Origin: Hydractinia symbiolongicarpus
Taxonomy: Eukaryota > Cnidaria > Hydrozoa > Anthoathecata > Hydractiniidae
DNA length: 64,000 nucleotides
Direction: 5' to 3'
Assembly (NCBI RefSeq): GCF_029227915.1
Contig: NC_079876.1
Coordinates: forward strand, 29,671,828 to 29,735,827
In this document: positions 46,583 to 57,122 of the stretch, piece by piece
How positions within the stretch are numbered: the stretch's first letter is position 1
How the letters are laid out: each line of letters begins with the position of its first letter
Program-made: the position numbers and the translations under genes
The notes under the pieces: generated by a model
What the model was told of the DNA's origin: nothing
Databases searched by the model: none
Seen by the model: only the letters and a program-made list of their open reading frames with translations

Positions 46583-46705
46583 TGAAATTTCAGGTTAATA
46601 AGGTTACTTGATCGTGGAAAACAACGTATCATGTTAACACATTTCCACGGTTAAAACTCTCCAAGCATCCCTCAATCTTCTTATCACACAGGTTAGCCTA
46701 GCTAA

Positions 46706-46788
46706 TACCAGAGGTGGGGTTCGAATCCATGCGGACAATTGGCCATTGGAACGTAAGTCCAACGCCTTAACCACTCGGCCACCCTGGT
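46706..46788 (-). tRNA. tRNA-Leu body with UAC (Val-type) anticodon
   Basis: Anticodon loop CTTACGT: the third anticodon base is C, giving UAC. Anticodon stem, D-arm and acceptor are intact, but the T-stem has two mismatches and the variable arm is altered (AATTGGCC on the plus strand). Long variable arm and discriminator A remain leucine-like. 206-bp short unit. Confidence 0.62.
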
Positions 46789-47159
46789 TGAAATTTCAGG
46801 TTAATAAGGTCACTTGAATTTGGAAAAAGCACGGGAAATGAACCTTAGTATTCTAAATCGATCAAGAGCATTTCCATATGACGACCTTCAGATTTTTCAT
46901 TAATTTGCCGTTTTGATAACTCAACAGATTGACTGGAACTGCAAAAAATTATGGCAATATCTGTGATTTTGGGTTTGAAAGTTTGAGACATGGAAGGAAT
47001 AATTGCGCATTGTGAAATAACGGCTGGTACAACTATTGCAGCTGTTCTACCTCTCAAAGTTCGATACTTCGCCACAACGTGTCATGGCAAACACATTTCC
47101 ACGATTAAAACTCTACAAGCATCCCTCAATCTTCTCATCACACATTTTAGCCTAGCTAA

Positions 47160-47242
47160 TACCAGAGGTGGGGTTCGAACCCACGCGGACAATCGTCCAT
47201 TGGAACTTAAGTCCAACGCCTTAACCACTCGTCCACCCTGGT
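47160..47242 (-). tRNA. tRNA-Leu(UAA), near consensus
   Basis: One A-box change (TGGACGAGTGG); otherwise consensus. Confidence 0.82.
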
Positions 47243-47612
47243 TGAACATTCAGGTTAATAAGGTTACTTGAATTTGGAAAGGGTACGGGAAATGAACCTT
47301 GGTATTCTAAATCGCCCAAGAGCATTACCATTTGACGACCTTCAGAGTTTTCAATAATTTGCCGTTTTGATAACTCAACAAAATGAATGGAACTGCAAGA
47401 TGGGATGGTAATATCTGGGATTTTGAGCTTGAAAGTTTGGGATATGGAAGGCATAATTGCGAATCGTGAAATAACGGCTTGTAGAATTATTGGTGCTATT
47501 CCATTTCGCCATGTGCGATATTTCACCACAAGGTATCATGTTAACGCATTTCCACGGTTAAAACTCTCCAAGCGTCCCTCAATCTTCTTATCACACAGGT
47601 TAGCCTAGCTAA

Positions 47613-47695
47613 TACCAGAGGTGGGGTTGGAACCCACGCGGACAATCGTCCATTGGAACTTAAGTCCAACGCCTTAACCACTCGGCCACCCTGGT
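47613..47695 (-). tRNA. tRNA-Leu(UAA), near consensus
   Basis: One T-loop change (TTCCAAC), which alters the invariant B-box G; otherwise consensus. Confidence 0.76.
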
Positions 47696-47818
47696 TGAAA
47701 TTTCAGGTTAATAAGGTTACTTGATCGTGGAAAACAACGTATCATGTTAACACATTTCCACGGTTAAAACTCTCCAAGCATCCCTCAATCTTCTTATCAC
47801 ACAGGTTAGCCTAGCTAA

Positions 47819-47901
47819 TACCAGAGGTGGGGTTCGAATCCATGCGGACAATTGGCCATTGGAACGTAAGTCCAACGCCTTAAGCACTCGGCCACCCTGG
47901 T
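47819..47901 (-). tRNA. tRNA-Leu body with UAC (Val-type) anticodon
   Basis: Duplicate of 46706-46788 with one further D-loop change (TAAGCACTCGG on the plus strand). Confidence 0.6.
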
Positions 47902-48271
47902 TGAAATTTCAGGTTAATAAGGTCACTTGAATTTGGAAAAAGTACGGGAAATGAACCTTAGTATTCTAAATCGATCAAGAGCATTTCCATATGACGACCT
48001 TCAGATTTTTCAATAATTTGCCATTTTGATAACTCAACAAAATAAATGGAGCTGCAAAAAGGGATGGTAATCCTAGAGATTTCGAAATTGAAATTTGGTG
48101 ACATGGAAGGAATAATTACGCATTGTGAAATACCGGCTGGTAGAATTATTGTAGCTATTCTATTTCTCCAACTTTGATACTTCGCCACAAAGTGTCATGG
48201 TAACACATTTCCATGTTTAAAACTCTCCAAGCATCCTTCAATAATCATATCACACAGGTTAACCTAGCTAA

Positions 48272-48354
48272 TACCATAAGAGGGGTTCGAACCCACGCAG
48301 ACAATCATCCAATGGAGCTTAAATCCAACGCCTTATCCACTCGGTTATCCAGGC
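48272..48354 (-). pseudogene. tRNA-Leu-derived pseudogene
   Basis: Acceptor unpaired (GCCTGGA against CTTATGG), D-arm degraded, anticodon TAA. First strongly decayed copy toward the right. Confidence 0.58.
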
Positions 48355-48491
48355 TGAAACTTCCAGTTAACAAGTTTACTTGAACTTGGAAGAAGTACTG
48401 GAAATGAACCTTAGTTTTTTAAGACTTGCAAGACCATTCCCATTTGACGACCTTCAGATTTTTCAATAATTTGCCATTTTGATAACTCAAC

Positions 48492-48847
<356 letters not shown>

Positions 48848-49080
48848 AAAATGAATGGAGCTGCAAAAAGGGATGGTAATCCTTGAGATTTCGAACTTGA
48901 AATTTGGTGACATGGAAGGAATAATTACGCATTGTGAAATACCGGATGGTAGAATTGTTGCGGCTATTTTATTTCTTCACGTTCGGTATTTCACCACAAC
49001 GTGTCATGGTAACACATTTTCACATTTAAAACTCTCTAAGCATCCCTCAATCTTCTTATCACACAGGTTAACCTAGCTAA

Positions 49081-49163
49081 TACCATTGGAGGGGTTCGAA
49101 TCCACGTAAGCAATCGTCCATTGGAACTTAAGTCCAACGCCTTAACCAGTCAGCCACTCTGGT
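49081..49163 (-). pseudogene. tRNA-Leu-derived pseudogene
   Basis: Acceptor 3' strand lost (CCAATGG), T-stem and variable arm altered, D-arm changed. Anticodon TAA. Confidence 0.58.
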
Positions 49164-49534
49164 TGAAATTTCAGGTTAATAAGGTTACTTGAACGTGGAA
49201 AAAGTATTGGCAATAAACCTTAGTATTTAAAGTCGGGCAAGCGCATTGACATCTGTCTACCTTCTTTTTTCCTTAATAATTAGCCGCTGTGATGCCTCAA
49301 CAAATTGACTGGAACTGCAAAATGGGATGGTAGTATTTTGGACTTTGAAGTTAAAGTTTTGGGATATAGAGGAAATAATTGCGCATCGTGAAATAACGGT
49401 TGGTAGAATTATTGTAGCTATTCTATTTCTCCAAGTTCGATACTACGCCACAACGTGTCATGGCAAACACATTTCCACGTTAAAATTCTCCAAGCATCCT
49501 TCAATCATCTTATCACACAGGTTAATCTAGCTAA

Positions 49535-49617
49535 TAACAGAGGTGGGGTTCGAACCCACGAAGACAATTGTCCATTGGAACTTAAGTCTAACGCCTTAAC
49601 CACTCGGCCACCCTGGT
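49535..49617 (-). tRNA. tRNA-Leu(UAA) copy
   Basis: T-arm and B-box consensus; acceptor tip changed (CTCTGTT), variable arm (GAAGACAATTG), anticodon-stem mismatch. Confidence 0.68.
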
Positions 49618-49963
49618 TGAAAATTCAGATTGGTAAGGTCACTTGAACTTGGAAAAAGTACTGCCAATGAACCTTAATAGTGTAAATCGTGTAAGAGCAT
49701 TAACATCTTCCGACCTTCTTATTTCTTTAATAATTTGCTGCATTGATAATTCATTAAATTGACTGGACCTGCAAAATGTATGAAATTTTGAGATATGGAA
49801 GGAATAATTGCGCATCGTAAAATAGCGGCTGGTTTAATTATTGTAGCTATCCTATTTCTGGAATTTCGATACTTCGCTACAACGTGTCACGGTAACACAT
49901 TTCCACGTTTAAAATTCTCCAAGCATCCTTCAATCATCTTATCACACAGGTTGACCTAGCTAA

Positions 49964-50046
49964 TACCAGAGTTGGGGTTCGAACCCACTTGGACAATCAT
50001 CCATTTGAACTTACGTCCAACGCCTTCACCACTCAGCCACCCTAGG
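49964..50046 (-). pseudogene. tRNA-Leu-derived pseudogene
   Basis: U33 is G (loop CGTAAGT), anticodon stem and acceptor (CCTAGGG) broken. Confidence 0.56.
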
Positions 50047-50415
50047 TAAAATTTCAAGTTAGTAAAGTTATTTGAATTTGCAAAAAGTACGGGAAATGAA
50101 CCTTAGTATTCTAAATCGAACAAGAGCATTACCATTTGACGACCTTCTTATTTCTTTAATATTTTCCCGTTTTCATAATTCAACAAATTGACTAGAACTG
50201 CAAAAAAGTATGGTAATATTTGGGATTTTGAGTTCGAAATTTTGAGAATGAAGGAATAATTGCGCATTGAAAAGTAACGGCTGGTACAACTATTGCAGCT
50301 ATTATATTTCTCCAGGTTCGAAACTTCGCCACAACGTGTCATGGCAAACACATTTTCACGCTTAAATTCTCCAAGCATCCTTCAATCATCTTGTCACCCA
50401 GATTAAACTAGCTGA

Positions 50416-50498
50416 TACCCGAGGTGGGGTTCGAACCCACGCGGACAATTTTTCATTGGAACTAAAGTCCAACGCCTTAACCACTTGGCCACCCTGGT
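50416..50498 (-). tRNA. tRNA-Leu body with UUA (ochre-type) anticodon
   Basis: Anticodon loop CTTTAGT gives UUA, which would pair with UAA stop codons. Anticodon stem fully paired, T-arm and B-box consensus; variable arm damaged (AATTTTTC), one A-box change, one acceptor mismatch. Confidence 0.6.
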
Positions 50499-50856
50499 AT
50501 AACTTTCAGGTTAATAAGTTTACTTGAAGTTGAAAAAAAGTACTGGAAATTTACTTTAGTATTCTAAGACGTGCAAGAGCATTACCATTTGACGACATCC
50601 TTATTTCCTAAAAAGGTTTCCGTTTTGATAATTCATTGAATTGACTGGAACTGCAAAAAGGGATAGTAATCTTTGAGATTTGGAACTTGAAATTTGGTGA
50701 CATGGAAGGAATAATTGCGGATCGTGAAATAACGGCTGGTAAAATTATTGCGGCTATTACTTTTCGTCATGCTCGATATTTCGCCACAACGTGTCATGGC
50801 AAACACATTTGCACGTTGAAATTTTCCAACATCCTTCAATCAACTTATCAGACAGG

Positions 50857-50880
50857 TTAATTTTTGGGATTTTAAGGCAC
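50857..50880. other. tRNA-loss junction, class II
   Basis: GACAGGTTAA joins directly to TTTTTGGGAT, so the tRNA and about half a spacer are missing. The same junction occurs near 58598 and 62832, showing a second heritable tRNA-less unit type in the right part of the window. Confidence 0.75.
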
Positions 50881-51037
50881 AATTACGCATCGTGAAGTAA
50901 CATCTGGTAGAATTATCGGTGCTATTCCACTTCGCCATGTGCGATACTTCACCACAACGTATCATGTTAACATATTTCCGCGTTAAAATTCCCCAAGCAT
51001 CCTTCAATCATCTTATCACACCGGTTAATCTAGGTGA

Positions 51038-51120
51038 TACCAGAGTTGGGGTTCGAACCTACGCTGAGAATTTTCCATTGGAACTTAGGTCAAACGCCTT
51101 AAACACTCGGCCACACAGGT
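51038..51120 (-). pseudogene. tRNA-Leu-derived pseudogene
   Basis: U33 is C (loop CCTAAGT), anticodon stem mismatched, T-stem and acceptor altered (ACCTGTG). Confidence 0.56.
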
Positions 51121-51390
51121 TGAATTATCAGGTTAATAAGGTTACTTGAACGTGGAAAAAGTATTGGCAATGAACCTTAGTATTCAAAGTCGGGCAAGAG
51201 CATTGACATCTGTCGACCTTCTTATTTCCTTAATAATTAGCCGCTTTGATGCCTCAACAAATTGACTGGAACTGCAAAATGGGATGGTAATAATTGGTAC
51301 TTTGGATTTGAAATTTTGGGATATAGAGGGAATAATTGCGCATCGTGAAATAACGGCTGGTAGAATTATTGTAGCTATTCTATTTCCCCA

Positions 51391-51677
51391 GATAAAAATA
51401 AATAAATTCTATTTCCACAGATAAAAAAAGTCACACTATTTCTAGGTCCCTGAGTTTAAGGGAAAAGTATAACTAACAAAGAGAGTCAAAAGGTGTATAA
51501 GACAGTACAGTGAAGGCTGTACCAATCCGGTAAACCAGCCCTACCAGTTCAAAACTTGCTGTGAAAGTGAGAAATTATAACCGGAAAGGCTGTAACCGGT
51601 AATCAGCCCTACCAGCTTATTAACATTTGCTGTGAAGTTTTGGTTAGAGTTGAATTGGTGAGCTTTGTCCTTAAACT
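51391..51677 (+). promoter_or_regulatory. 5' UTR of the CR1-like element, with internal duplication
   Basis: Contains two imperfect copies of about 55 bp, 51513-51567 and 51586-51640, each reading AAGGCTGTA...CAGCCCTACCAG...TTTGCTGTGAA. Repeated 5' UTR monomers act as internal promoters in some non-LTR elements; that role here is inference. The first 30 bp also repeat the target-like text ATTCTATTTCC-CAGATAAAA twice, 29 bp apart. Confidence 0.65.
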
Positions 51678-52916
51678 ATGTCTGCTTTCAAATCTAAATG
51701 TGAAATACCAGCTAGACGAGAAAATAGACCAACCTGGTATAAAACTCACGTAAAGCTGAATGAAATTTTGAAGAGTCGTAAACCCGAAGTAATTTTAATT
51801 GGTGACTCCCTTGTGTCTAATTTGTCAAGGTACAATGCTGTATGGGACAACTACTTCACACCACTCAATACCACCAACCTTGGTATTGGTGGGGACAAGG
51901 TAGAAAATGTATTATGGCGAGCTTTAAATACCAACCTTCCATCATCCTGTAAGACTGTAGTCATTCTTTGTGGTACCAACAACCTACATAACAGTGTACC
52001 TAAAGACATTGCGGATGGTGTAACATCTATAGGTATCGCGCGTCGTAAGAAAAAAGCAAACTTGAGGATTATTGTGTGTGGAATTCTACCTCGTGATTTC
52101 CATATTTCTAACTTATGGAGAAAAATAGATAATGTCAACTGTTCTTTGAGTAAAATTTGTACAAAGAAAAACCTTGAGTTTTTAATGCCAGAAACGGATT
52201 GGGTATGTAGAGACAATACTCTAAATATGTCTCTGTACTATGGGGATTGCTTACATCTAGTCAAGAAAGGTAATGAAAAGTTGGCCTTATCTATTACTTC
52301 GGCCATCAAGATAAACGCTAGTAGGATAAATGTTTGCACCAGTGAACATAACTGTAAAAAGATGAACAATACAACCAAAATACCATTTATATTTCATGAA
52401 TGTGATTATGTTCATCAACCTCCAGTAAGTGCACAAACTGAAATTCCTATTAGATACGAAAAAAGGCTGAAAAAGAAACGCGAAAAAACAGTAAAACTAA
52501 AAACTGTGAAACGAAAAACTAGTGAACCTACTCGTAAAAAGGTACCAACAACGACAAGTAATACGGAACTTAACAACTTGTTTCGTGATAAACTAACACA
52601 AGGTAAAAGGAAAACGCAAACCAAAATTTTTAATTTTTATTTATTTTTTAACATAATTTTCTGTTTGTTTTTTATTAACTGTTCAATTTCAATTTTTGAA
52701 AATATTAAGCCTGAATTTGTAAATAGCACTATATTAAATAGTAAGACAATTTTACCTGTTCATAAATTATTATTCTCACCTTTTTATATTTATAATCAAA
52801 CCTTTGACGGTTTGAAAGGAGAAAAAACAGTATTAACCTGCAGAAAGAACTGGCCAATAACTATGCAAACATCTACATTCCTGAAAATATTTTTATATTT
52901 TTCGTCTTCATCATAG
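51678..52916 (+). CDS. ORF1 protein with SGNH (GDSL-like) hydrolase domain
   Basis: 412 residues. An SGNH-fold esterase-type ORF1 is known from CR1-clade retrotransposons, where it is thought to act on lipids or membranes of the retrotransposition complex. Visible motifs: block I IGDSL with nucleophile S44; block II GIGGD at 69-73 with the oxyanion glycine; block III CGTNN at 98-102 with N101; block V DCLH with D190 and H193. All catalytic positions are present. Residues 255-317 are very basic (likely nucleic-acid binding), then a hydrophobic stretch near 318-340 could be a membrane segment. No PHD or zinc-knuckle domain is seen. The ATG at 51678 is chosen because it precedes the SGNH core by about 40 residues. 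Stop TAG at 52914. Confidence 0.9.
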   Translation: MSAFKSKCEIPARRENRPTWYKTHVKLNEILKSRKPEVILIGDSLVSNLSRYNAVWDNYFTPLNTTNLGIGGDKVENVLWRALNTNLPSSCKTVVILCGTNNLHNSVPKDIADGVTSIGIARRKKKANLRIIVCGILPRDFHISNLWRKIDNVNCSLSKICTKKNLEFLMPETDWVCRDNTLNMSLYYGDCLHLVKKGNEKLALSITSAIKINASRINVCTSEHNCKKMNNTTKIPFIFHECDYVHQPPVSAQTEIPIRYEKRLKKKREKTVKLKTVKRKTSEPTRKKVPTTTSNTELNNLFRDKLTQGKRKTQTKIFNFYLFFNIIFCLFFINCSISIFENIKPEFVNSTILNSKTILPVHKLLFSPFYIYNQTFDGLKGEKTVLTCRKNWPITMQTSTFLKIFLYFSSSS

Positions 52917-52933
52917 TTAACTTTCTTAAAGTT

Positions 52934-55900
52934 ATGAGCTGTAGAAAGAGAAACTTATTGCTTGCATCAGCTGGTTGTTTCTTTGAAATTGCCATAGTTA
53001 CACTTGTTGTACATAGTTATCACAATGAAGTTTGTAAATACTCCAAACTTGAGCGTTGTAACAAATCATCTTTCTTCGTGCCTGAATCTGTAGCTCTTTG
53101 TAACGAAATTACTAATAAGAACTTAGAAACTAACATCAAGTACTATATGTTGTCTTTTCTTGCTTTAAGCAGGAAAAACCAGACAAACTATCTTTGTTCA
53201 TTGATTCTTCTTTCTGGTGACATAAGTCTAAACCCTGGCCCTCCTGTGGATATGACAACTGTGAATGAGGACTGGAACGTGTTCAAGAAGCGAGGGTTTC
53301 ATATGGCTCATGTCAACATTAATTCGCTTTTACCTAAAATTGATGAACTTAGGGCAATAGCGTTCTCAACTAAAATAGCTATTATTGGTATAACAGAATC
53401 TAAACTAGATAACACTGTAACAGATTCTGAGGTATCTATTGAAGGCTATAACCTCCTTAAATGTGACAGAAACAGGCATGGAGGAGGTTTTGCTTGCTTT
53501 ATTAGAAATGATATTTGTTACAATTCTCATAAGCGGCTTTCAGAAAATTTGGAATGTGTCATGTTTGATGTTTTATTTCCTAAAACAAAGCCTTTCACTG
53601 TTGGAGTGTTTTACAGTCCACCAGATCAAAATAATTTTGTCAATAATATTTCAGATGAATTTACTACATTAGATTTTGATGAGAAAGAATTCTATCTCTT
53701 GGGAGACTTTAATATCAATACTCTTTGTAATGGTAGAAGTATTTTTAAAATGAATAAGACAGCACTTAAGAGTGATCATGTCTCTGGATTGCAAAAGCAA
53801 TATGTAGAATTTTGTTCGCTTTATGGCCTTAAACAATTGATTGTTGAGCCTACAAGGGTAACTTGTGCTACTGCAACAGTTATTGACCACTTTTTAACAA
53901 ATTGTGTTGGTAAAGTTTCTCAAAGTGGAGTTTTAAATGTTGGACTATCAGATCACCAAATGATTTTCTGCACCAGAAAAGTCAAAAAAGTCAAGTTTAA
54001 TACCCACAAACATATCAAATTTCGATCTTTTAAAAACTACACAAAGGAACAGTATCAGGGTCTCCTAAGGGATACAAACTTTCCAAATTATAATGAGTTT
54101 ACGGACATTGATCTGGCCTACTCTGATTTTTTGACAAAACTAATGTCAGTAATAGATACTATAGCACCTACTAAAGAGGCCAGAATTAAATGCAACTCCC
54201 AGGAATGGTTTGATGGTGAGATTGCAGACAAGATTGCTACTAGAGATAAACTTTTTAAAAAGTTTAAGAAGTCAAAATTACAAATTGATTCTGACCTCTG
54301 GAATGAAGCAAAATTTGATCAATAAAAAGAAAAAAGAATACTATAAAAACAAAATAACAGAAAACACAGGTAAGCCTAAGGAACTATGGAAGACTCTAAA
54401 GTCTATGGGACTTGACAACTCAAAGAAGTCAGATCCGAACTACTGTCTAAAGGATGAGGATGCCTTACATTTTGATACAAAATCAAAACTAGAGATATTT
54501 AGGAACTTTTTCTCTGGTCTAGCAGATGGGCTGCTTCAAAATCTTCCTAAGCCCTCAAATAGATTTGGAATAAATGCTGTCATCTTATATTACAAATCGC
54601 TAAACATTGGAAACAAGATATTCAATTTTCAGCAAGTCTTAGAAGAAGATGTGCTGAATTTGCTGAATGATACTAGTACAACAAAAGCACCAGGACTTGA
54701 TACTATATCTGGAATTTTCTTGAAGGATGGTGCTGATGTTCTTTGCAGACCAATAACTCAATTATGTAATCTTTCTATCTCACTGTCATCTTTCCCTAGT
54801 GAATGTAAGATAGCTAAACTTAAGCCACTATATAAGAAGGGATCAAGAACTGATCCAAAGAACTACCGCCCTATATCTTTGCTTCCTCATTTTTCTAAAA
54901 TTATTGAAAGAGTGGTCCATAACCAAACACAAGCTTTCTTAGACGAAAACAATATATTATTAAAATTTCAGTCTGGCTTTAGAAGCTGTCATTCAACAGA
55001 TTTTTGTCTATCATATATACATGACAAAATTTCAAAAGGTTTTGATGCAGGCTTGCTGTCTGGTATGATCCTCATTGACCTACAAAAAGCTTTCGATACC
55101 ATCAACCACTCCATACCTTTGGAAAAATTAGGAACTCTTGGATTTTCAAATGAAGTAATTCTTTGGTTCAGGTCTTACCTTGCAAACAGAACATTTTGTG
55201 TGTCAATAGATAACTTATCATCTAATCCAGGTAAACTGGAATGTGGTGTTCCCCAAGGTTCTATCTTGGGTGCACTTCTGTTCTTACTTTATGTAAACGA
55301 TATGCCACAAGCTTTAGTACAATGTGATCTTTTTCTCTACGCAGATGATTCATGTCTCTTATTTCAACACAAAGACATAACTGAGATGGAAAATGCTCTT
55401 AATACAGACTTCAGTAATTTATGTGATTGGTTTGTGGACAACAAACTCAGCATACACTTTGGTGAAGATAAAACTAAGTCTATTCTTTTTGCCTCCAGGG
55501 GAAAAATTAAGAAAGCAGAAAAACTTAATATTTCCTACAATGGAGTAGAAATCAAGCAGCATACGAAAGTTGAATATCTTGGTTGCATCTTTGACCAATC
55601 ACTGTCTGGTGAGTCAATGGCCTTACATGTGATTAACAAAATTAATAGCAAAATTAAATTTCTTTATCGTCAAAGCTCATTTTTGAACAAGGATCTGCGA
55701 CGACTTCTTTATAACTCTTTAATTCAACCACATTTCGACTATGCCAGTACTGTGTGGTATCCAAACCTGACAAAAGTTTTAAAAAAGAAGCTCCAGGTTG
55801 CTCAAAACGAATGTGTTCGCTTCTGTTTACAAAAAAGTAGCAGATCACATGTAGGTGCTACGGATTTTAAGGAAATAAATTGGCTACCAGTTGGCGAAAG

Positions 55901-56210
55901 GTTTAAAGTATGCGTAAACAATCATGCATATAAATTTTTTCAGAAAAAATGTCCTCTGTACATGTCTGATGTATTTATTCCATCAAGTCATAGAAGAGCT
56001 TTGACTCGTTCATCATTCCAGAGGCTTGAACAATCTTGTGTAAAAACATCCCAAGGTCAACAGTGTCTTTCCTACCTTGGACCCTCCTTATGGAATACTC
56101 TTCCTGAGGGTCTTAAAAGATCTAGTACTACACACAGTTTTAAACACAACCTAAAAAAGCACTATTTTGATGTTATAACAAGAAGGGACTCAGATGATTT
56201 TGTGAATTAA
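52934..56210 (+). pseudogene. ORF2 polyprotein: 2A-like motif, endonuclease and reverse transcriptase, one frameshift
   Basis: Frame 1 runs 52934-54325 (463 codons), frame 2 continues to the stop at 56210; they overlap around 54210-54325 and a one-base frame change near 54300-54320 (A-rich) separates them. N-terminus is hydrophobic (about residues 8-27). SGDISLNPGP at 94-103 matches 2A-like ribosome-skipping motifs. The APE-type endonuclease follows: HVNINS near 126-131, ITESK with E155, GDFN 257-260, LSDH 338-341. In frame 2 the RT shows NYRPISLLP, DLQKAFDTINH, GVPQGSILGALL and the catalytic YADD at 55338-55349. A C-terminal region follows with no RNase H seen. If the frameshift is real it inactivates the RT; a programmed +1 shift or sequencing error is possible. 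Confidence 0.88.
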
Positions 56211-56488
56211 ATTCATATGATCTTTTGATAATCCTTTCGTTTTCGTTTTGCTTATCTTTTTTTTTTCTATAAGGGTAGAAATGGACCACAATGGAAATCT
56301 CGCCTTGGCTTGTTTTGTGTTATCCAGCCATCAAACATATCAACACTCAGGAAAATTGCATTTAATTTTTTTTATATTTTTTATGATACATTTTAATATT
56401 ATATATAGTTTATTATTTTATTTATTTGTTTTCAATTTCTTTTTCTCTGTAAATATTTTTAACGATTTTATAATGATGGCAAATATAA
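56211..56488 (+). other. 3' UTR of the CR1-like element
   Basis: A+T-rich. GGACCACAA at 56283-56291 can pair with TTGTGTTATCC at 56315-56325 (two unpaired bases), with an inner GCC-TT-GGC turn. This could be the 3' stem-loop that the element's RT recognises. The remainder is T-rich with no gene. Confidence 0.6.
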
Positions 56489-56505
56489 CTTACTTACTTA
56501 CTTAC
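56489..56505 (+). repeat. TTAC-type microsatellite tail
   Basis: Four ACTT/TTAC repeats immediately before the right target flank, the usual short tandem tail of CR1-like elements. Confidence 0.8.
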
Positions 56506-56609
56506 CCAAGTTCGATACTACGCCACAACGTGTCATGGCAAACACATTTCCACGTTAAAATTCTCCAAGCATCCTTCAATCATCTTATCACACAGGTTAA
56601 TCTAGCTAA

Positions 56610-56692
56610 TACCAGAGGTGGGGTTTGAAACCACGAGGACAATTGTCCATTGGAATTTAAGTCTAATGCCTTAACCACTCGGCCACCCTGGT
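56610..56692 (-). tRNA. tRNA-Leu(UAA) copy
   Basis: Anticodon TAA; T-arm GTTTGAAACC change breaks the B-box; anticodon and D stems each have a mismatch. Acceptor consensus. Confidence 0.58.
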
Positions 56693-57039
56693 TGAAAACT
56701 CACGTTAGTAAGGTCACTTGAACTTGAAAAAATTACTGCCAATGAACCTTAATATTCTAAATCGTGTAAGAGCACTAACATCTGTCGACCTTCTTATTTC
56801 TTCAATAATTTGCCGCATTGATAATTCATTAAGTTGACTGGACCTGCAAAATGTATGAAATTTTGGGGATATGGAAGGAATAATTGCGCATCGTGAAATA
56901 ACGGCTGGTTGAACTATTGTAGCTATTCTATTTCTCGAAGTTCGATACTTTGCCACAACGTGTCAGGGTAACATATTCCCACGTTTAACATTCTCCAAGC
57001 ATCCTTCAATCATCTTATTACACAGGTTAATCTAGGTGA

Positions 57040-57122
57040 TGCCAGAGGTGGGGTTCGAAACCACGCTGAGAATTGTCCATTGGAACTTAGGTCAAACGCC
57101 TTAAACACTCGGTCACACACGT
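57040..57122 (-). pseudogene. tRNA-Leu-derived pseudogene
   Basis: U33 is C, acceptor ACGTGTG, T-stem mismatch, D-loop change. Similar to 51038 and 58155. Confidence 0.56.

Larger units (their letters stand above)
45790..48015. repeat. 1113-bp tandem duplication
   Basis: About 45790-46902 and 46903-48015 match with a constant offset of 1113 bp (tRNA starts 46047/47160, 46500/47613 and 46706/47819). Each half carries two full tRNA units and one 206-bp short unit with a UAC anticodon. Confidence 0.87.
44663..48491 (-). repeat. tRNA-Leu satellite array, second stretch
   Basis: Resumes mid-unit after the retrotransposon. Ten tRNA copies, including two 206-bp short units and a 1113-bp tandem duplication. 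Confidence 0.93.
48848..51390 (-). repeat. tRNA-Leu satellite array, third stretch (divergent)
   Basis: Five tRNA-derived copies in less conserved units, plus one tRNA-less junction near 50862. Spacer divergence from the main array is plainly higher. Confidence 0.9.
51391..56505 (+). mobile_element. Nearly full-length CR1-like non-LTR retrotransposon
   Basis: Inserted in an array spacer: left flank ends TATTTCCCCA, right flank resumes CCAAGTTCGATAC, with CCA at both edges as a possible 3-bp target duplication. Order: 5' UTR with an imperfect internal duplication, ORF1 (SGNH hydrolase), a 17-bp gap, ORF2 (2A-like motif, endonuclease, reverse transcriptase), 3' UTR, and a TTAC microsatellite tail. 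Opposite in orientation to the tRNA copies. The single ORF2 frameshift and otherwise open frames suggest a fairly young copy. Esterase ORF1 and 2A-like ORF2 are known features of CR1/L2-clade elements. Confidence 0.92.

Noticed and set aside
51851-52216. Minus-strand frame of 121 codons inside ORF1 of the CR1-like element
   Set aside because: Antisense shadow of the SGNH domain, which has clear catalytic motifs.
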